A stretch of DNA of 64,000 bases, from positions 9,869,167 to 9,933,166 of the forward strand of contig NW_017189517.1 of NCBI RefSeq assembly GCF_001704415.2, in the 5' to 3' direction. The position numbers and the translations under genes are program-made. The DNA is from Capra hircus. Taxonomy: Eukaryota > Chordata > Mammalia > Artiodactyla > Bovidae. Position 1 is the stretch's first letter. Each line of letters opens with the position of its first letter. Under the pieces are notes generated by a model. That model was not told the DNA's origin, did no database searches, and worked only from the letters and a program-made list of their open reading frames with translations. Below are positions 21,029 through 31,500 of the stretch, piece by piece.

Positions 21029-22889
21029 ACGGGGGCAGTCCTAAGATGGCAAAGGAATAGAATTGGAAGACTACTTTCTCCCCCACAAATTCATCGAAAG
21101 AACATTTGAACACTGAGCAAATTCCACAAACAACTTCTGAATGCTGGCAGAGGAAATCAGGCACCCAGAAAGGCAGCCCAATGTCTTTGAAAGGAGGTAG
21201 GACAAAATATAAAAGATATAAAGAGAGACAAAAGAGGTAGGGATGGAGATCCATCCCAGGAAGGGAGTCTTAAAAAAGAGAGAAGTTTCCAAACACCACG
21301 AAACATTCTCACTGGCGGGTCTGTGGTGAGGCTTAGAATCTCAGAGGGCAACATAACTGGGAGGAAAAATAAATAAATAAAACACATAGATTACATGCCT
21401 AATGGCAACTCCCAGCAGAGAAGCAGCTCACACACTCTCATCCACCACTAGCAAGTGGGAGCTGGACAGGGAGGCACGGGCTGCACTGCTTAGGGTAAGG
21501 ACTGGGCCTGAATGCCCTGAGGGCGATCTGAGGGAACTAACTTGAGATAGCAACCCAGACTGTGGGATAGCTATCCCACAAAAAGCCCTAACCTAAGATA
21601 CTGCCAGGCCCACTCACAGAACAAAGGACTGAGCAGAGCTAACCGGCTGCAGACTGGCCCATCCCCTGCCAGAGACAGGCAGGCGAGGGCAGCCAGAGCT
21701 GGAAAGGGGCAATCACGGCCCCAGAGAGGCATCCTCAACCAAACTGCAAGCAGGCTTCATTGCTAACCAAGACTTCTTGGGATTCTGGATGGTTGACATC
21801 CACCAGGAGGGTTGCAGCCAGAGATCAGCTCCCCAGAAGAGACACATGGCCCACCTGAGAAGGCACGCCTGTTCTACACCCAGAAAACTGAGCAGCTGGG
21901 ATGGGGGAGGCAATAAGATGCACCCTCCAACTGGGGGTGACTGTGCTCACCAAGCACCTGGTCACCTGAGCTGCTCGGACCTGGGAAGGGCACAAAACGC
22001 AGGCCCAACCGAGTCTGCGCCTTTGTGGAGTACCTGACAACCTGAACCTGAGTAGCTTAGACCTGGGAAGTGCACGCAACCCAGGGTCTGCCTCAGACAG
22101 TTCCCAGCAGAGCAACCTAGAGCCTGAGAAGTGTAGACCATGAAAGCACACACGCTGTGAGCGGGAGCAAACCCAGTGCAGCCGAGACACTGTAAACACT
22201 CCCCACACATGCCAGTGATATTTGTTTGCAGTATTCCTCCCTCCCTAGAGCACAACTGAACAAGTGAGCCTAAAAAAGTGACCACCACCACCCTCTTGTG
22301 TCAGGGTGGAAATTAGACCCTGAAGAGACCAGCAAACAGAAGAAGCTAAAATAAACAGAGGGAACCACTTTGGAAGTGACAGGTGCAATAGATTAAAACC
22401 CTGTACTTAGCATCAACTACATAGGAAGGGGCCTATAGATCTTGAGAAGTATAAGCTGGATCAAGGAACTATTTGAAAATGAATGGGAAAACCAATACAA
22501 TATTGTAAAATAATTAACCTCCAATAAAATAAATAAATTTATTTTAAAAAAGAAAATGAACTGACCCCACACTGTCCACAACAGCTCCAGAGAAATTCCT
22601 AGATATATTTTTACTATTATCATTTTTTTAATTAAATATTTTTTATTTTTAAGTTCTCTATTTCTCCTTTAATTTTCATTTTTATAACCCACTATTACCT
22701 TGCAAAAAAAGATCCAATTTTTAAAGCAAACTTCATATGTATATTTTATAAATTTTGTGACTTTGTTTTTTGATATTGCATTTTTGAGAATCTAACCTCT
22801 ACACTAGATTTTTAATCTTTGATTTTTGTTATTTGTTATCAATTTTGTACCTTTAAGAACCCAATCTTCAGTATCCATTTTTATTGGGT

Positions 22890-23325
22890 GTGAGATTACT
22901 GGCTTGGTTTCTCTCTCCCCCTTTTGACTCTCATTTTTCTCCATCAGGTCACCTCTATCTCCTCCACCCCCTTTCTCTTCTCTACCCAACTCTGTGAATC
23001 TTTTTGTGTGTTCCGGGCTGTGGAGAACACTTAGAGAACTGATTACTGGCTGGATCTGTCTCTCTCCTCCTGATTCCCCCTTTTATGCTCCTGGCCACCT
23101 CTGTTTCCTTCCTCCCTCTTTTCTTCTCTGTGTAAATCTGTGAACATCTCTGAGGGATCCAGACTGTGGAGAGCACATAGGGAAGTGATTACTGGCTAGC
23201 TTGCTCTCTCCCCCTTTGATTCCCCTTTTGATTCCTGGTCACCTCTATCTCCCTCCTCCCTCTTCTCTTCTCCATGTAACTCTGTGAACCTTTCCAGGTG
23301 TCCCTCACTGTGGAGAAACTTTTCA
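22890..23325 (+). repeat. Three tandem units of about 145 bases in the L1 5' UTR
   Basis: Each unit contains CTCTCTCC, CCTTTTGATTC or variants, GGTCACCTCTATCTCC, TTCTCTTCTC and GTGGAGA, with spacing near 145 bases. The same units, reverse-complemented, occur in the other L1 at 49370-49790. In L1s such repeats often belong to the promoter region; no activity can be inferred here. Confidence 0.75.
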
Positions 23326-23855
23326 TTATTAACCTAGATGGTTTATCATCAGTGCTGTATAGATGGAGAAGTCTTGAGGCTACTGTAAGAATAAGACTGA
23401 AAACCAGAGGCAGGAGGCTTAAGTTCAAAACCTGAGAACACCAGAGAACTCCTGACTCCAGGGAACATTAATCAAAAAGAATTCATCAAAAGCCTCCATA
23501 CCTACACTGAAACCAAGCACCACCCAAGGGCCAACAACTTCCAGAGCAAGACATACCATGCAAATTCTCCAGCAACACAGGAACATAGCCCTGAGCTTCA
23601 ATATACAGGCTGCCCAAAGTCACACCAAATCCACTGACATGACATCTCAAAACTTACTACTGGACACTTCATTGTACTCCAGAGAGAAGACATCCAGCTC
23701 CACCCACCAGAACATGGACACAAGCTTCCCTAACCAGGAAACCTTGACAAGCCACCTGTCCAACCCCACCCACAGCGAGGAACCTCCACAATAAACAGGA
23801 ACCACAAACTGCCAAAATACGGAAAGGCCACCCTAAACACAGCAATATAAATAAG

Positions 23856-24779
23856 ATGAAAAGGCAGAGAAATACTCAGCAGGTAAAGGAACAGGATAAA
23901 TGCCCACCAAACCAAACAAAAGAGGAAGAGACAGGGAATCTACCTGATAAAGAATTCAGAATAATGCTTGTGAAAATGGTCCAAAATCTTGAAAACAAAG
24001 GGAGTTATAGATAAATAGCCTGGAGACAAGCATTGAGAAGATGCAAGAAATGTTTAACAAGGACATAGAAGAAATAAATGAGTCAATATATAATGAATAA
24101 TGCAATAAGTGTGATAAAAAAATACTATGGAGGGAACCAAGAGTAAGAATAATTGAGGCAGAAGATAGGATAAGTAAGGTGGAAGATAGAATGGTAGAAA
24201 TAAATGAAGCAGAGAGCACAAAAGAAAAAAGAATTAAAAGAAATCAGGACAACCTCAGAGACCTCTGGGACAATGTTAAACATTCCAACATTCAAATCAC
24301 AGGAGTCCCAGGAAAAGAAGACAAAAAGAAAGACCATGAGAAAATCCTTGAGAAGATAATAGTTGAAAACTTCCCTAAAATGGGGAAGGAAATAGTCATC
24401 CAAGTCCAAGAAGCCCAGAGAGTCCAAAACAGGATAAACCCAAGGCAAAACACCCCAACACACATATTAAGCAAATTAACGAAGATCAAACACAAAGAAC
24501 AAATATTAAAAGCAGCAAGGGAAAAACAACAAATAACACCCAAGAGGATTCCATAAGGATAACAGCTGATCATTCAGTAGAAACTCTTCAGGCCAGAAGG
24601 AATGGCAGGACATACTTAAAGTGATGAAAGAGAAAAACCAATAGCCCAGATTACTGTACCCAGCAAGGATCTCATTCGAATATGAAGGAGAAATCAAAAG
24701 CTTTACAAACAAACAAAAGCTGAGAGAAGTCAGCACCACCAAACCAGCTCTCCAACAAATGCTAAAGGATCTTCTCTAG
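23856..24779 (+). pseudogene. L1 ORF1 remnant (RNA-binding protein)
   Basis: L1 ORF1 protein is a coiled-coil trimer that coats L1 RNA. The frame opens at ATG 23856 with MKRQRNTQQVKEQDK, and stops after 52 residues at TAA 24012-24014. The rest is legible in another frame: VEDRMVEINEAES coiled coil (from about 24179), the RNA-recognition-like part FPKMGKE, then RARREKQQ-type basic C terminus, ending at TAG 24777. So at least one frameshift disables it. The stop sits at exactly the same codon as in the second L1 of this window. Confidence 0.85.
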
Positions 24780-24830
24780 ACAGGAAACACAGAAAGGGTG
24801 TATAAACTCAAACCCAAAACAACAAAGTAA

Positions 24831-25290
24831 ATGGCAATGGGATCATATTTATCAATAATTACCTTAAATGTAAATGGGTTGAATGCCCCAACCAAAATAC
24901 AAAGACTGGTTAAATGGATACAAAAACAAGACCACTATATATGTTGTCTACAAGAGACCCACCTCAAAACAAGGGACACATACAGACCAAAAGTGAAGGG
25001 CTAGAAAAAATATTCCATGCAAATAGAGACCAAAAGAAAGCAGGAATAGCAATACTCATATCAGATAAAATAGACTTTAAAATAAAGGTTGTGAAAAGAG
25101 ACAAAGAAGGACACTACATAATGATCAAAGGATCAATTCAAGAAGAAGATATAACAATTATGAATATATATGCACCTAACATAAGAGCACCACAATATGT
25201 AAGGCAAATGCTAACAAGCAAGAAAGGGTAAATTAACAATAACACAATAATAGTGGGAGACTTTAATACCCCACTCACACCTGTGGATAG
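24831..25290 (+). pseudogene. L1 ORF2 remnant, endonuclease N terminus only
   Basis: ATG 24831 begins the L1 endonuclease with coding for LSIITLNVNGLNAP, then frameshifts; the downstream open piece 24914-25231 shows DQKKAGIAILISDKIDFK and MNIYAPNI. The frame is lost at about 25287 with the element itself. No reverse transcriptase domain remains. Confidence 0.85.
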
Positions 25291-25315
25291 ATTAACTAAT
25301 TAACTAGATTAACTA

Positions 25316-25494
25316 GTTCAGTTCAGTTCAGTTCAGTCGCTCAGTCGTGTCTGACTCTTTGTGACCCCATGAATCGCAGCACACCAGGCCTCCCTGTCCA
25401 TCACCATCTCCCGGAGTTCACTCAGACTCACGTCCATCGAGTCCGTGATGCCATCCACCCATCTCATTCTGGGTCATCCCCTTCTCCTCCTGCC
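25316..25494 (-). mobile_element. BovB 3'-end fragment
   Basis: Begins with the tail TTCAGTTCAGTTCAGTTCAG (reversed) and carries the last about 180 bases of BovB. It is minus-oriented, opposite to the broken 3' part at 20814-21028, so it is either a separate insertion or a piece relocated by the rearrangement. The 25 bases before it (ATTAACTAATTAACTAG repeats) belong to neither L1 nor BovB. Confidence 0.9.
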
Positions 25495-25495
25495 T

Positions 25496-25576
25496 GCTGT
25501 GATAAATAAATGTCTATTGTTTAAGTCACCCATTACATCATATTTTGTTATAGCAGCCTGAACTAAGACAACTAGG
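25496..25576 (+). mobile_element. MaLR LTR, 3' piece
   Basis: CTGTGATAAATAAATGTCTA, TTGTTTAAGTCACCCATTAC, then TATTTTGTTATAGCAGCCTG and AACTAAGACA form the characteristic end of an MLT1/MST LTR. It pairs with the LTR start at 19921-19960; everything between them is younger. Confidence 0.78.
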
Positions 25577-26290
25577 TAAAAGGAACTGTGGTAAATAGGC
25601 ATTTAGTAATGTCATGATAAGGTGTAGGGGAAGAGGAAGTGTTCAATAGCCCTATGATTAGGTCATAATCTTTTGGTGATCCTGTACCCTTGGATGGTAA
25701 ATTTCACAGGATGGGTAGTGGGGGTTAGAGTTGGGTGCTTCCCTTCCCTCAAGTAGGCTTTTAAAAACTCTAGCATGTGACGTTCTAGTAAAATAGTTCC
25801 TGGTAAAATAGCTTCTCCTGAAAGCATACCTTGTTAAGAAGAACATAATGGTTCCAACATAATTTCTTTTCTCCTCTGCCTGCTAAAAACACAAAAGAAT
25901 CCTCTCTGATATTTACTGTGAGGGCCTGGTCAAGCTCCTAGAAGCAAAACTCACAGAAGTTTGGTGGCCCCCATATGACTGGGTCCCTCTGGGGTCTCTA
26001 ACTCCTAGAGCTGTCCACACTGACCCTCCAGCTCAGTTTACTGTAACTGAAATTCATTGATTCCAGTTCAGACTCTCCTACTGCAACACTGGGTCCCAAG
26101 GAGGTTTCTCCTCATAGATTTCTAATTCATCAAGTAGTGATTCTCTGTATATGTCTGTCTGTCTATCCAATTTCAGGGGGAGCAATTTGCCCTGTGACCT
26201 CACTTCTCTGACAGATCTAGGAAGAGTTGTGGGCTTTTCCATTTGTTCAGCTTTCTATTTGTTAAGACAGCATGGCAACTTCTAAGTCAG
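25577..26290 (-). mobile_element. Ancient L1/HAL1-like element, second part
   Basis: Resumes the LINE broken at 19920: GGTAAAAGGAACTGTGGTAAA, CCTATGATTAGGTCATAATC, GAAAGCATACCTTGTTAAGAAG and AATTTCAGGGGGAGCAATTT follow in the order I recall for this family. That the text continues on both sides of the nest is the main evidence for the nesting order. Confidence 0.65.
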
Positions 26291-26860
26291 TTATTTGTTT
26301 TTCCTACCTAAGTATACATACCTTTTTCAGCAACTCAGTCCCTGTTTCCTACAGTAAAGTTTAAAACAGATTTGTTTGTTTTTTAAAGGAAAGTGACATA
26401 ACAATAAAGATGAAAATCATGCTCAATTCTTTAGATGATTTTTTTTCATAAACATATTTTCCTGTTATGGTAAATTTATATTAAGTAAATAATGATGGCA
26501 TTAACTGGCATTCTTGATGTGCTTTTGATCATCTTTTTCCAAAAGCTATTGCTAAGAGAACTTCCTAAGAAACACCACTTAACCACTAAATGACCATTTC
26601 TTATATAATGGCCATTTCTTATATATAATGATAGCTTAGTTAGATATTGCTCTTCATTCCATTTTCTTCTCTATTCTATTGCCATTAACAATAATGAGAT
26701 TTTCACACTTTCTCTTAAAATATAATAGATTCATTGAGCAATTGTTTCCCTGCCAAACATTATTGTAGAAAATGAAACATGTCTTCAGAATGATGTTTAA
26801 TAGCTCAAGCCTTACCCAAAGCCCTCAAGCTTAGGATCCGTATCTAATTTGAACCTTATT
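26291..26860. other. AT-rich single-copy stretch
   Basis: No repeat, exon or RNA gene recognised. A short local duplication (ATTTCTTATATAATG/ATTTCTTATATATAATG, about 26597-26630) is visible. Confidence 0.4.
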
Positions 26861-26864
26861 TATG

Positions 26865-27030
26865 GCCCTTATCATACTGTACTATAATTGTTTACTTGTC
26901 TGTCTCCAGACTGGATTTGCAGATCCTCAAGGGCAAAGGCCATATGATATTCATTTCTGTATTTCCCATGTCAAGCACCATGCCTTGGCACATAGCTGGC
27001 CCTCAGGAAATACTTGTTGAACTGGGATGT
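26865..27030 (+). mobile_element. L2 LINE 3'-end remnant
   Basis: Shows the L2 terminal order: TTTACTTGTCTGTCTCCAGAC, TCAAGGGCAAAGGCCATATG, CCTTGGCACATAGCTGGCCC and a GAAATACTTGTTGAA end. Confidence 0.7.
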
Positions 27031-27242
27031 ACCTCCTCTTACCCTTGGTTCACTTTTTGCCATATATTCATTCACTCACTCACTAAGTGAGCACATATTC
27101 ATCATAAAAATGCTCCCTTCCATAAACATGGAAGAGGACTTTTCAAGTACAACCTTTTCTGTATAACCCTTTCAAAGACAGGTTTTCACTGCACATTATT
27201 CATTCAATAACAAAAAATTTTGAGTACTTCATTTGTGCCTGG

Positions 27243-27573
27243 GCTTTCCTGGTAGCTCAGCTAGTAAAGAATTCACCTGCAATGCAAGAGACCCCAGTTT
27301 GATTGCTGGGTTGGGAAGATCCCTTGGGGAAGGGATAGGCTACTCACTCCAGTATTCTTGGACTTCTCTGGTGGCTCAAATGGTAAAGAATCCATCTACA
27401 ATGCAGGAGACCTGGATTCGACCCCTGGGTTGGGAAGATACCCTGGAGAAGGGAATGGCTACCCACTCCAGTATTCTGGCCTGAAGAATTGCATGGACAG
27501 AGGAACCTGGCAGGCTACAGTCCATGGGGTCACAAAGAGTCAGACGCAACTGAGCAACTTTCACTTTCACACA
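27243..27573 (+). mobile_element. Composite Bov-tA: tail-less unit plus complete unit
   Basis: A first tRNA-like head and body (GGCTTTCCTGGTAGCTCAG at 27242) breaks off at GTATTCTTGG and is followed directly by a second, complete unit (GACTTCTCTGGTGGCTC at 27361 to GAGCAACTTTCACTTTCAC). One target duplication, TGTGCCTGG, brackets the whole (27234-27242 and 27574-27582), so the double unit inserted as a single molecule. Confidence 0.9.
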
Positions 27574-27582
27574 TGTGCCTGG

Positions 27583-27829
27583 AATGATGCTAGGCACTGA
27601 GGCAACAGTAATATGACTGATGAGGTCTTCACTCTAATACTGAAAGAGACAGATATTAAACAGTTATTTAATCACAGTAGCATGTGTCTCAACAGAGCAC
27701 AATCATACCGTTTCTAAACTGCCTTTCCTCATCTGTCTACCCCTTTGGACTCATGCCCTTAAGGACGAGAACTCTGTCTACGTGCTTTACTGACTCTCAC
27801 CCTTCCAGCACCTACCACAGTGCCTGACA

Positions 27830-27833
<4 letters not shown>
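27583..27833 (+). mobile_element. Old mammalian repeat ending in an L2 3' piece
   Basis: From about 27730 the L2 end is readable (TCATGCCCTTAAGGACGAGA, CCAGCACCTACCACAGTGCC) up to TGACATATG, where a Bov-A2 splits it; the L2 text resumes at 27981. The part before 27730 is a degenerate mammalian repeat with no firm family. Confidence 0.55.
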
Positions 27834-27862
<29 letters not shown>

Positions 27863-27980
27863 AAGTCGCTTCAGTCGTGTCCAACTCTGTGTGACCCCAT
27901 AGACAGCAGCCCACCAGGCTCCTCCATCCATGGGATTTTCCAGCCAAGAGTACTGGAGTGGGGTGCTATTGCCTTCTCTG
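27834..27980 (-). mobile_element. Bov-A2-type SINE monomer with TGC microsatellite
   Basis: A run of TGC repeats (27834-27862), then CTAAGTCGCTTCAGTCGTGT through AGTACTGGAGTGGGGTGCTA. The perfect 12-base target duplication GCCTGACATATG (27822-27833 and 27981-27992) shows a young insertion. On the minus strand the TGC run is the 3' AGC tail typical of Bov-A2. Confidence 0.93.
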
Positions 27981-28299
27981 GCCTGACATATGGGACGAGA
28001 CCAAAAAACATTGGACAAATAAATCAAAAAATTAAAGAGTGAATGGCCAAATGAATAAATATGATCAGTATTACTATGTGGTAAAATTAACTAGGCAGTC
28101 TTCATACCTCCTACTGAGCAAGTCCTCTTGGATTTACAAACAACAGATACAACTTACAGAATCATAGCCAGTGTGGTTATGGCCTATGGAATTTAAGTAC
28201 TCCCTATTTCTATCAAATTATTATTCTTCCCAGAGGAAGGAGAATCATTGATGAGAAGTTAAAGAGGACAAGGAGAGATTTAATAATAATATATAACAG

Positions 28300-28398
28300 T
28301 TATTGATAATGAACCAAAGTCTGTACTAAAAGGTTTACATAGATTATCTCGTTAAGTACTTACAGCATCTCTTTGACATGGTATAATTATCACCATTG
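28300..28398 (+). mobile_element. MIR SINE, 5' part, split by L1
   Basis: MIR start to core: AACAGTTATTGATAATG-type start, GTTTACATAGATTATCTCG, ending in GTATAATTATCACCATTG. It continues at 29188 after the L1. Confidence 0.7.
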
Positions 28399-29171
28399 AT
28401 AGAGAAAAGAGAACCCTTCTACAGTGTTGGTTGGAATGTAAATTGGTACAACCATTATAGAGAACAATATGGAGGTTCCTTAAAAAATACTAAAAACAGA
28501 ACTACCATAGAAGCAATCCCACTCTTGAGCATATGTCCAGAGAAAACCACAATTCAAAAAGATATATGTACCCCAATGTTCATTGCAGCACTATTTGCAA
28601 TAGCTAAGACATTTAGGAAGCAACCTAAATGCTCATTGACAGAGTAATGGATAAAGGTGTGGTACATACATACAATGGAATATTGCTCAGCCATAAATAA
28701 GAATATAATAACCATTTGCAGTGACATGGGTAGGCCTAGAGATTCTCATACTAAGTGAAGTAAGTCATACAGATACAGACAAATATCACACAATATCACT
28801 TATATGTAGAATCAAAGAAAAAGATACAAATGAACTTATTTACAAAACAGAAACAGACTCACAGACTTCAAAAACAAACTTACGGTTAACAAAGGGGAAA
28901 GGTGGGAGGAGGGATAAATCAGTAGTTTTGAATTAACATGTACATATGACTGTACATGAAATAGATAATCAACAAGTACCTACTGTATAGCACAGAGAAA
29001 ACTACTCAATACTCTATAATAACCTATATGGGAAAAGAATCTGAAAATGAATGGATATATGTATATATGCATATATATATAACTGAATTATTTGGCTGTA
29101 CTCCTGAAACTAATACAACATTGTACATCAACTATACTCTAATATAAAATAGAAATTAAATTTAGAAAACA
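28399..29171 (+). mobile_element. L1 3'-end insertion in a MIR
   Basis: 773 bases of plus-strand artiodactyl L1: the end of ORF2 (TTGGTTGGAATGTAAATTGG, TTCATTGCAGCACTATTTGC), the 3' UTR (CAAGTACCTACTGTATAGCA) and end AATATAAAATAGAAATTAAA. It is framed by a perfect 16-base target duplication, ATAATTATCACCATTG, at 28383-28398 and 29172-29187. Confidence 0.93.
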
Positions 29172-29187
29172 ATAATTATCACCATTG

Positions 29188-29320
29188 TTTTTTAAACATG
29201 AAGAAACTGAGGATCAAGGAATTTAAGTGATTTTCCATGGTCACAGTAAATAGTATAAGTGGAAATATAACTCAGGTCTGTGTGTCTCTAAAATAGAGCA
29301 CTAAAATGCCTTGATAGATG
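29188..29320 (+). mobile_element. MIR SINE, 3' part
   Basis: Continues the MIR at 28300: AACATGAAGAAACTGAGGATC, TTTTCCATGGTCACAGTAAA and AACTCAGGTCTGTGTGTC. Together the halves make one fairly complete MIR once the L1 is removed. Confidence 0.72.
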
Positions 29321-30815
29321 CCTAATATAATTGACCAAGTGTTCTTAGTGTGAGAAAAGGAAATCAAAATCTGCAGAGGGTCATATAGAATGTGAAAAAC
29401 TATATATTCACTTGGTTAAAGATGCTAGATTGACAGCACATATTTATCTCCTTTCCTTCCTATGAACTTCTAAAATGACACCAAATGAATTTTTTTAAGG
29501 TATAAACCTATAAAGACCAAAAAGATTAAGAGAGAAATCATCAGAAGCCATCACTCAGAAGCCATGGGTGATATTTCAACAATTCTTGGAAGTAGAGACT
29601 TCAGAGGAGGATACTGGATAAGCCAGCTGATCTGCTCTGTGAAATCCCTGAGAGACACCAATAAGGTAGGAGTGTAATTCAGAAATGAATACTGGAGAAT
29701 GGCTGAGTATCTGTGTGTGAACTGAACATCCCTCTGATGTCCCTACCCTTGTTCCAGCAGTAAGGCAAGAAACTATAGGTTCTATCTCTGGAAACTTAAA
29801 TGAATAAGGTCATGACTTAAAAGACACCAAACTATGCTGGAGAGCAGTGGTTAGATATCTTAAAATTTTGCTTCTTAAACTGTGAGACCATTCTCACTCC
29901 CACTTCCAGATTCCTCCCTGCTAGGTTCAAAAAAATGACAACAGCCAGGCTTCTGTCAAATCCTGCCCCCAAGACACGGAAGTATTATTTTTGGAGACAC
30001 TGGCCTATTTGAGCAAACTATCTCCACATACTTACAGCTGAGATGTGAGGATCCCAGTAGAAAAGTCTGGCTTCTCATCCAACTACCAGTTGTAGGCTAC
30101 CATTCAACAAGCTTTATCTGCACACAGACTTCCTATAAGTGTTTTTGTACCTCACTCTTAAATATATTGAACATGTACCAATCATCATCTGACATATAAT
30201 CATCATCCCACTTAGAACATAAACTCCATGAAAGCAAGGGTTTTGTTTCCTTTTTTTGTTCATTTAAAACAATTTACTCAATATAGTTGAATGAATGAAT
30301 AAATTTTAGGAAAGTCTCCAACATTAAATGAGCAACAAATAAAGCATAAATAATGGAATCCAGAACTATAACAGAGAAAATGGGGGGGGGGACAGGAAAA
30401 AAAATTTGTGTTTTAGAAATCTCCATATTGACATCAGTAGGAATGACAGAGTATGGACATCTAAAAATTCTCTCCTCCATAAAATCAACAAGAACATGGG
30501 AGGGGGGATTGTTAGAATCAACCATTTTAAGAACTCTGTATATTAACGAAAAGATTGCAGCAACTGTATTTTTTAAGAAAATGGCTGGTTTTCTGTGTAA
30601 GAGTGAGCTTTGAGGCATTTTTTAACTGACTCTATTCCCACATGGCTCTCCCCAGCTCAAGAGTAGCCTTGAAACCTAACATCCTGCAATTACAGTGAAT
30701 AGCAGCAGCCTGGCAGCCACTGGAGGAAAAATGGGGTTCAATAAACTATAAAACCCAGAGAAGAAAATTGTCCTTATTTGGCCTATCTGGTGATTTTCTG
30801 GAAGATTCTACTCAC
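29321..30815. other. Single-copy non-coding stretch
   Basis: No recognised repeat or exon. It contains a run of nine G at about 30383-30391. The overlapping frames at 30274-30618 on both strands look like chance openings. Confidence 0.45.
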
Positions 30816-31112
30816 AAGTTTTGCTGCTGCTGCTGCTGCTGCTGCTAAGTTGGCTTCAGTCGTGGTCCGACTCTGTGCAACCCCATAGATGGCAGCCCAC
30901 CAGGCTCCCCCGTCCCTGGGATTCTCCAGGCAAGAACACTAGAGTGGGTTGCCATTTTCTTCTCCAATGCATGAAAGTGAAAAGTAAAAGTGAAGTCTCT
31001 CAGTTGTGTCCAACTCTTTAGCGACCCCATGGATTGCAGCCCCACCAGGCTCCTCCGTCAGTGGGATTTTCCAGACAAGAGTACTGGAGTGGGGTGCCAT
31101 TGCCTTCTCCAA
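30816..31112 (-). mobile_element. Bov-A2 SINE dimer with TGC microsatellite
   Basis: About ten TGC repeats at the left, then two BovB-tail-derived monomers (30846-30970 and 30990-31112) joined by the GCATGAAAGTGAAAAGTAAA linker diagnostic of Bov-A2. Minus orientation. Confidence 0.93.
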
Positions 31113-31369
31113 TTAGGAGCTTGTCAAATACCTAAAATCTTTTCTCCAGGGAAAATTATAGAAAATAATAATAAGTGGTTGAAAAACTTCAAGACTGGCC
31201 TTTTAGGAGTAGTTAAAAGTTCAAAAAATAGGCTAACAAGCAAGTTTAAAAGGAAAACCTGGAGAATGAGATATCCAGGGGCTTTGACAAGCTCTGACAT
31301 AGTCCACGGAATCTAGAAAGCCATGTGTATGTGTAATGAGAAATCAGCTCTTATTGAGAATCCCTTGTA
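31113..31369. other. Single-copy spacer
   Basis: No feature recognised between the Bov-A2 and an old L1 piece. Confidence 0.4.
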
Positions 31370-31500
31370 TGTCCCACACTCTTTTCAAGATTCTCTTTTT
31401 GTCTTTCAACAGTTTAATTATGATATGTCTAGGTGTCGCTGTCTTTGAGTTTTCCTACTTAGAATTTGTTTGAACTTCTTGAATATGTAGATTATTCAGA
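31370..31500 (-). mobile_element. Old L1 fragment, minus strand
   Basis: AATTATGATATGTCTAGGTG, TTTGAGTTTTCCTACTTAGA and GAACTTCTTGAATATGTAGA are old L1/HAL1 5'-region phrases in minus orientation. It abuts a plus-strand L1 piece. Confidence 0.6.

Larger units (their letters stand above)
21029..25290 (+). mobile_element. L1 with intact 5' end but missing 3' half
   Basis: Starts with the L1 5' end including CCTAAGATGGC (21040), runs through a GC-rich 5' UTR, its triplicated purine/pyrimidine units (22890-23325), ORF1 (23856-24779) and the first about 150 codons of ORF2 from 24831, then breaks off at about 25287 after GACTTTAATACCCCACTCAC. Losing the 3' end is atypical for L1 and implies a later deletion, which also took the rest of the BovB it entered. 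A second, complete L1 of the same type is at 43608-51580. Confidence 0.9.

Noticed and set aside
21777..22291. Several open frames of 80-127 residues, also at 50280-50923
   Set aside because: They lie in the GC-rich L1 5' UTR of both L1 copies and appear in matching positions; chance openness of GC-rich sequence is enough.
22890..23325. Regularly spaced repeats as a CRISPR-like array
   Set aside because: Only three long, diverged units with no unique spacers, inside an L1 5' UTR of a mammalian genome.
27834..27862. TGC runs (also at 30817 and 32438) as coding repeats such as poly-serine
   Set aside because: They are the AGC tails of Bov-A2 SINEs read in reverse.
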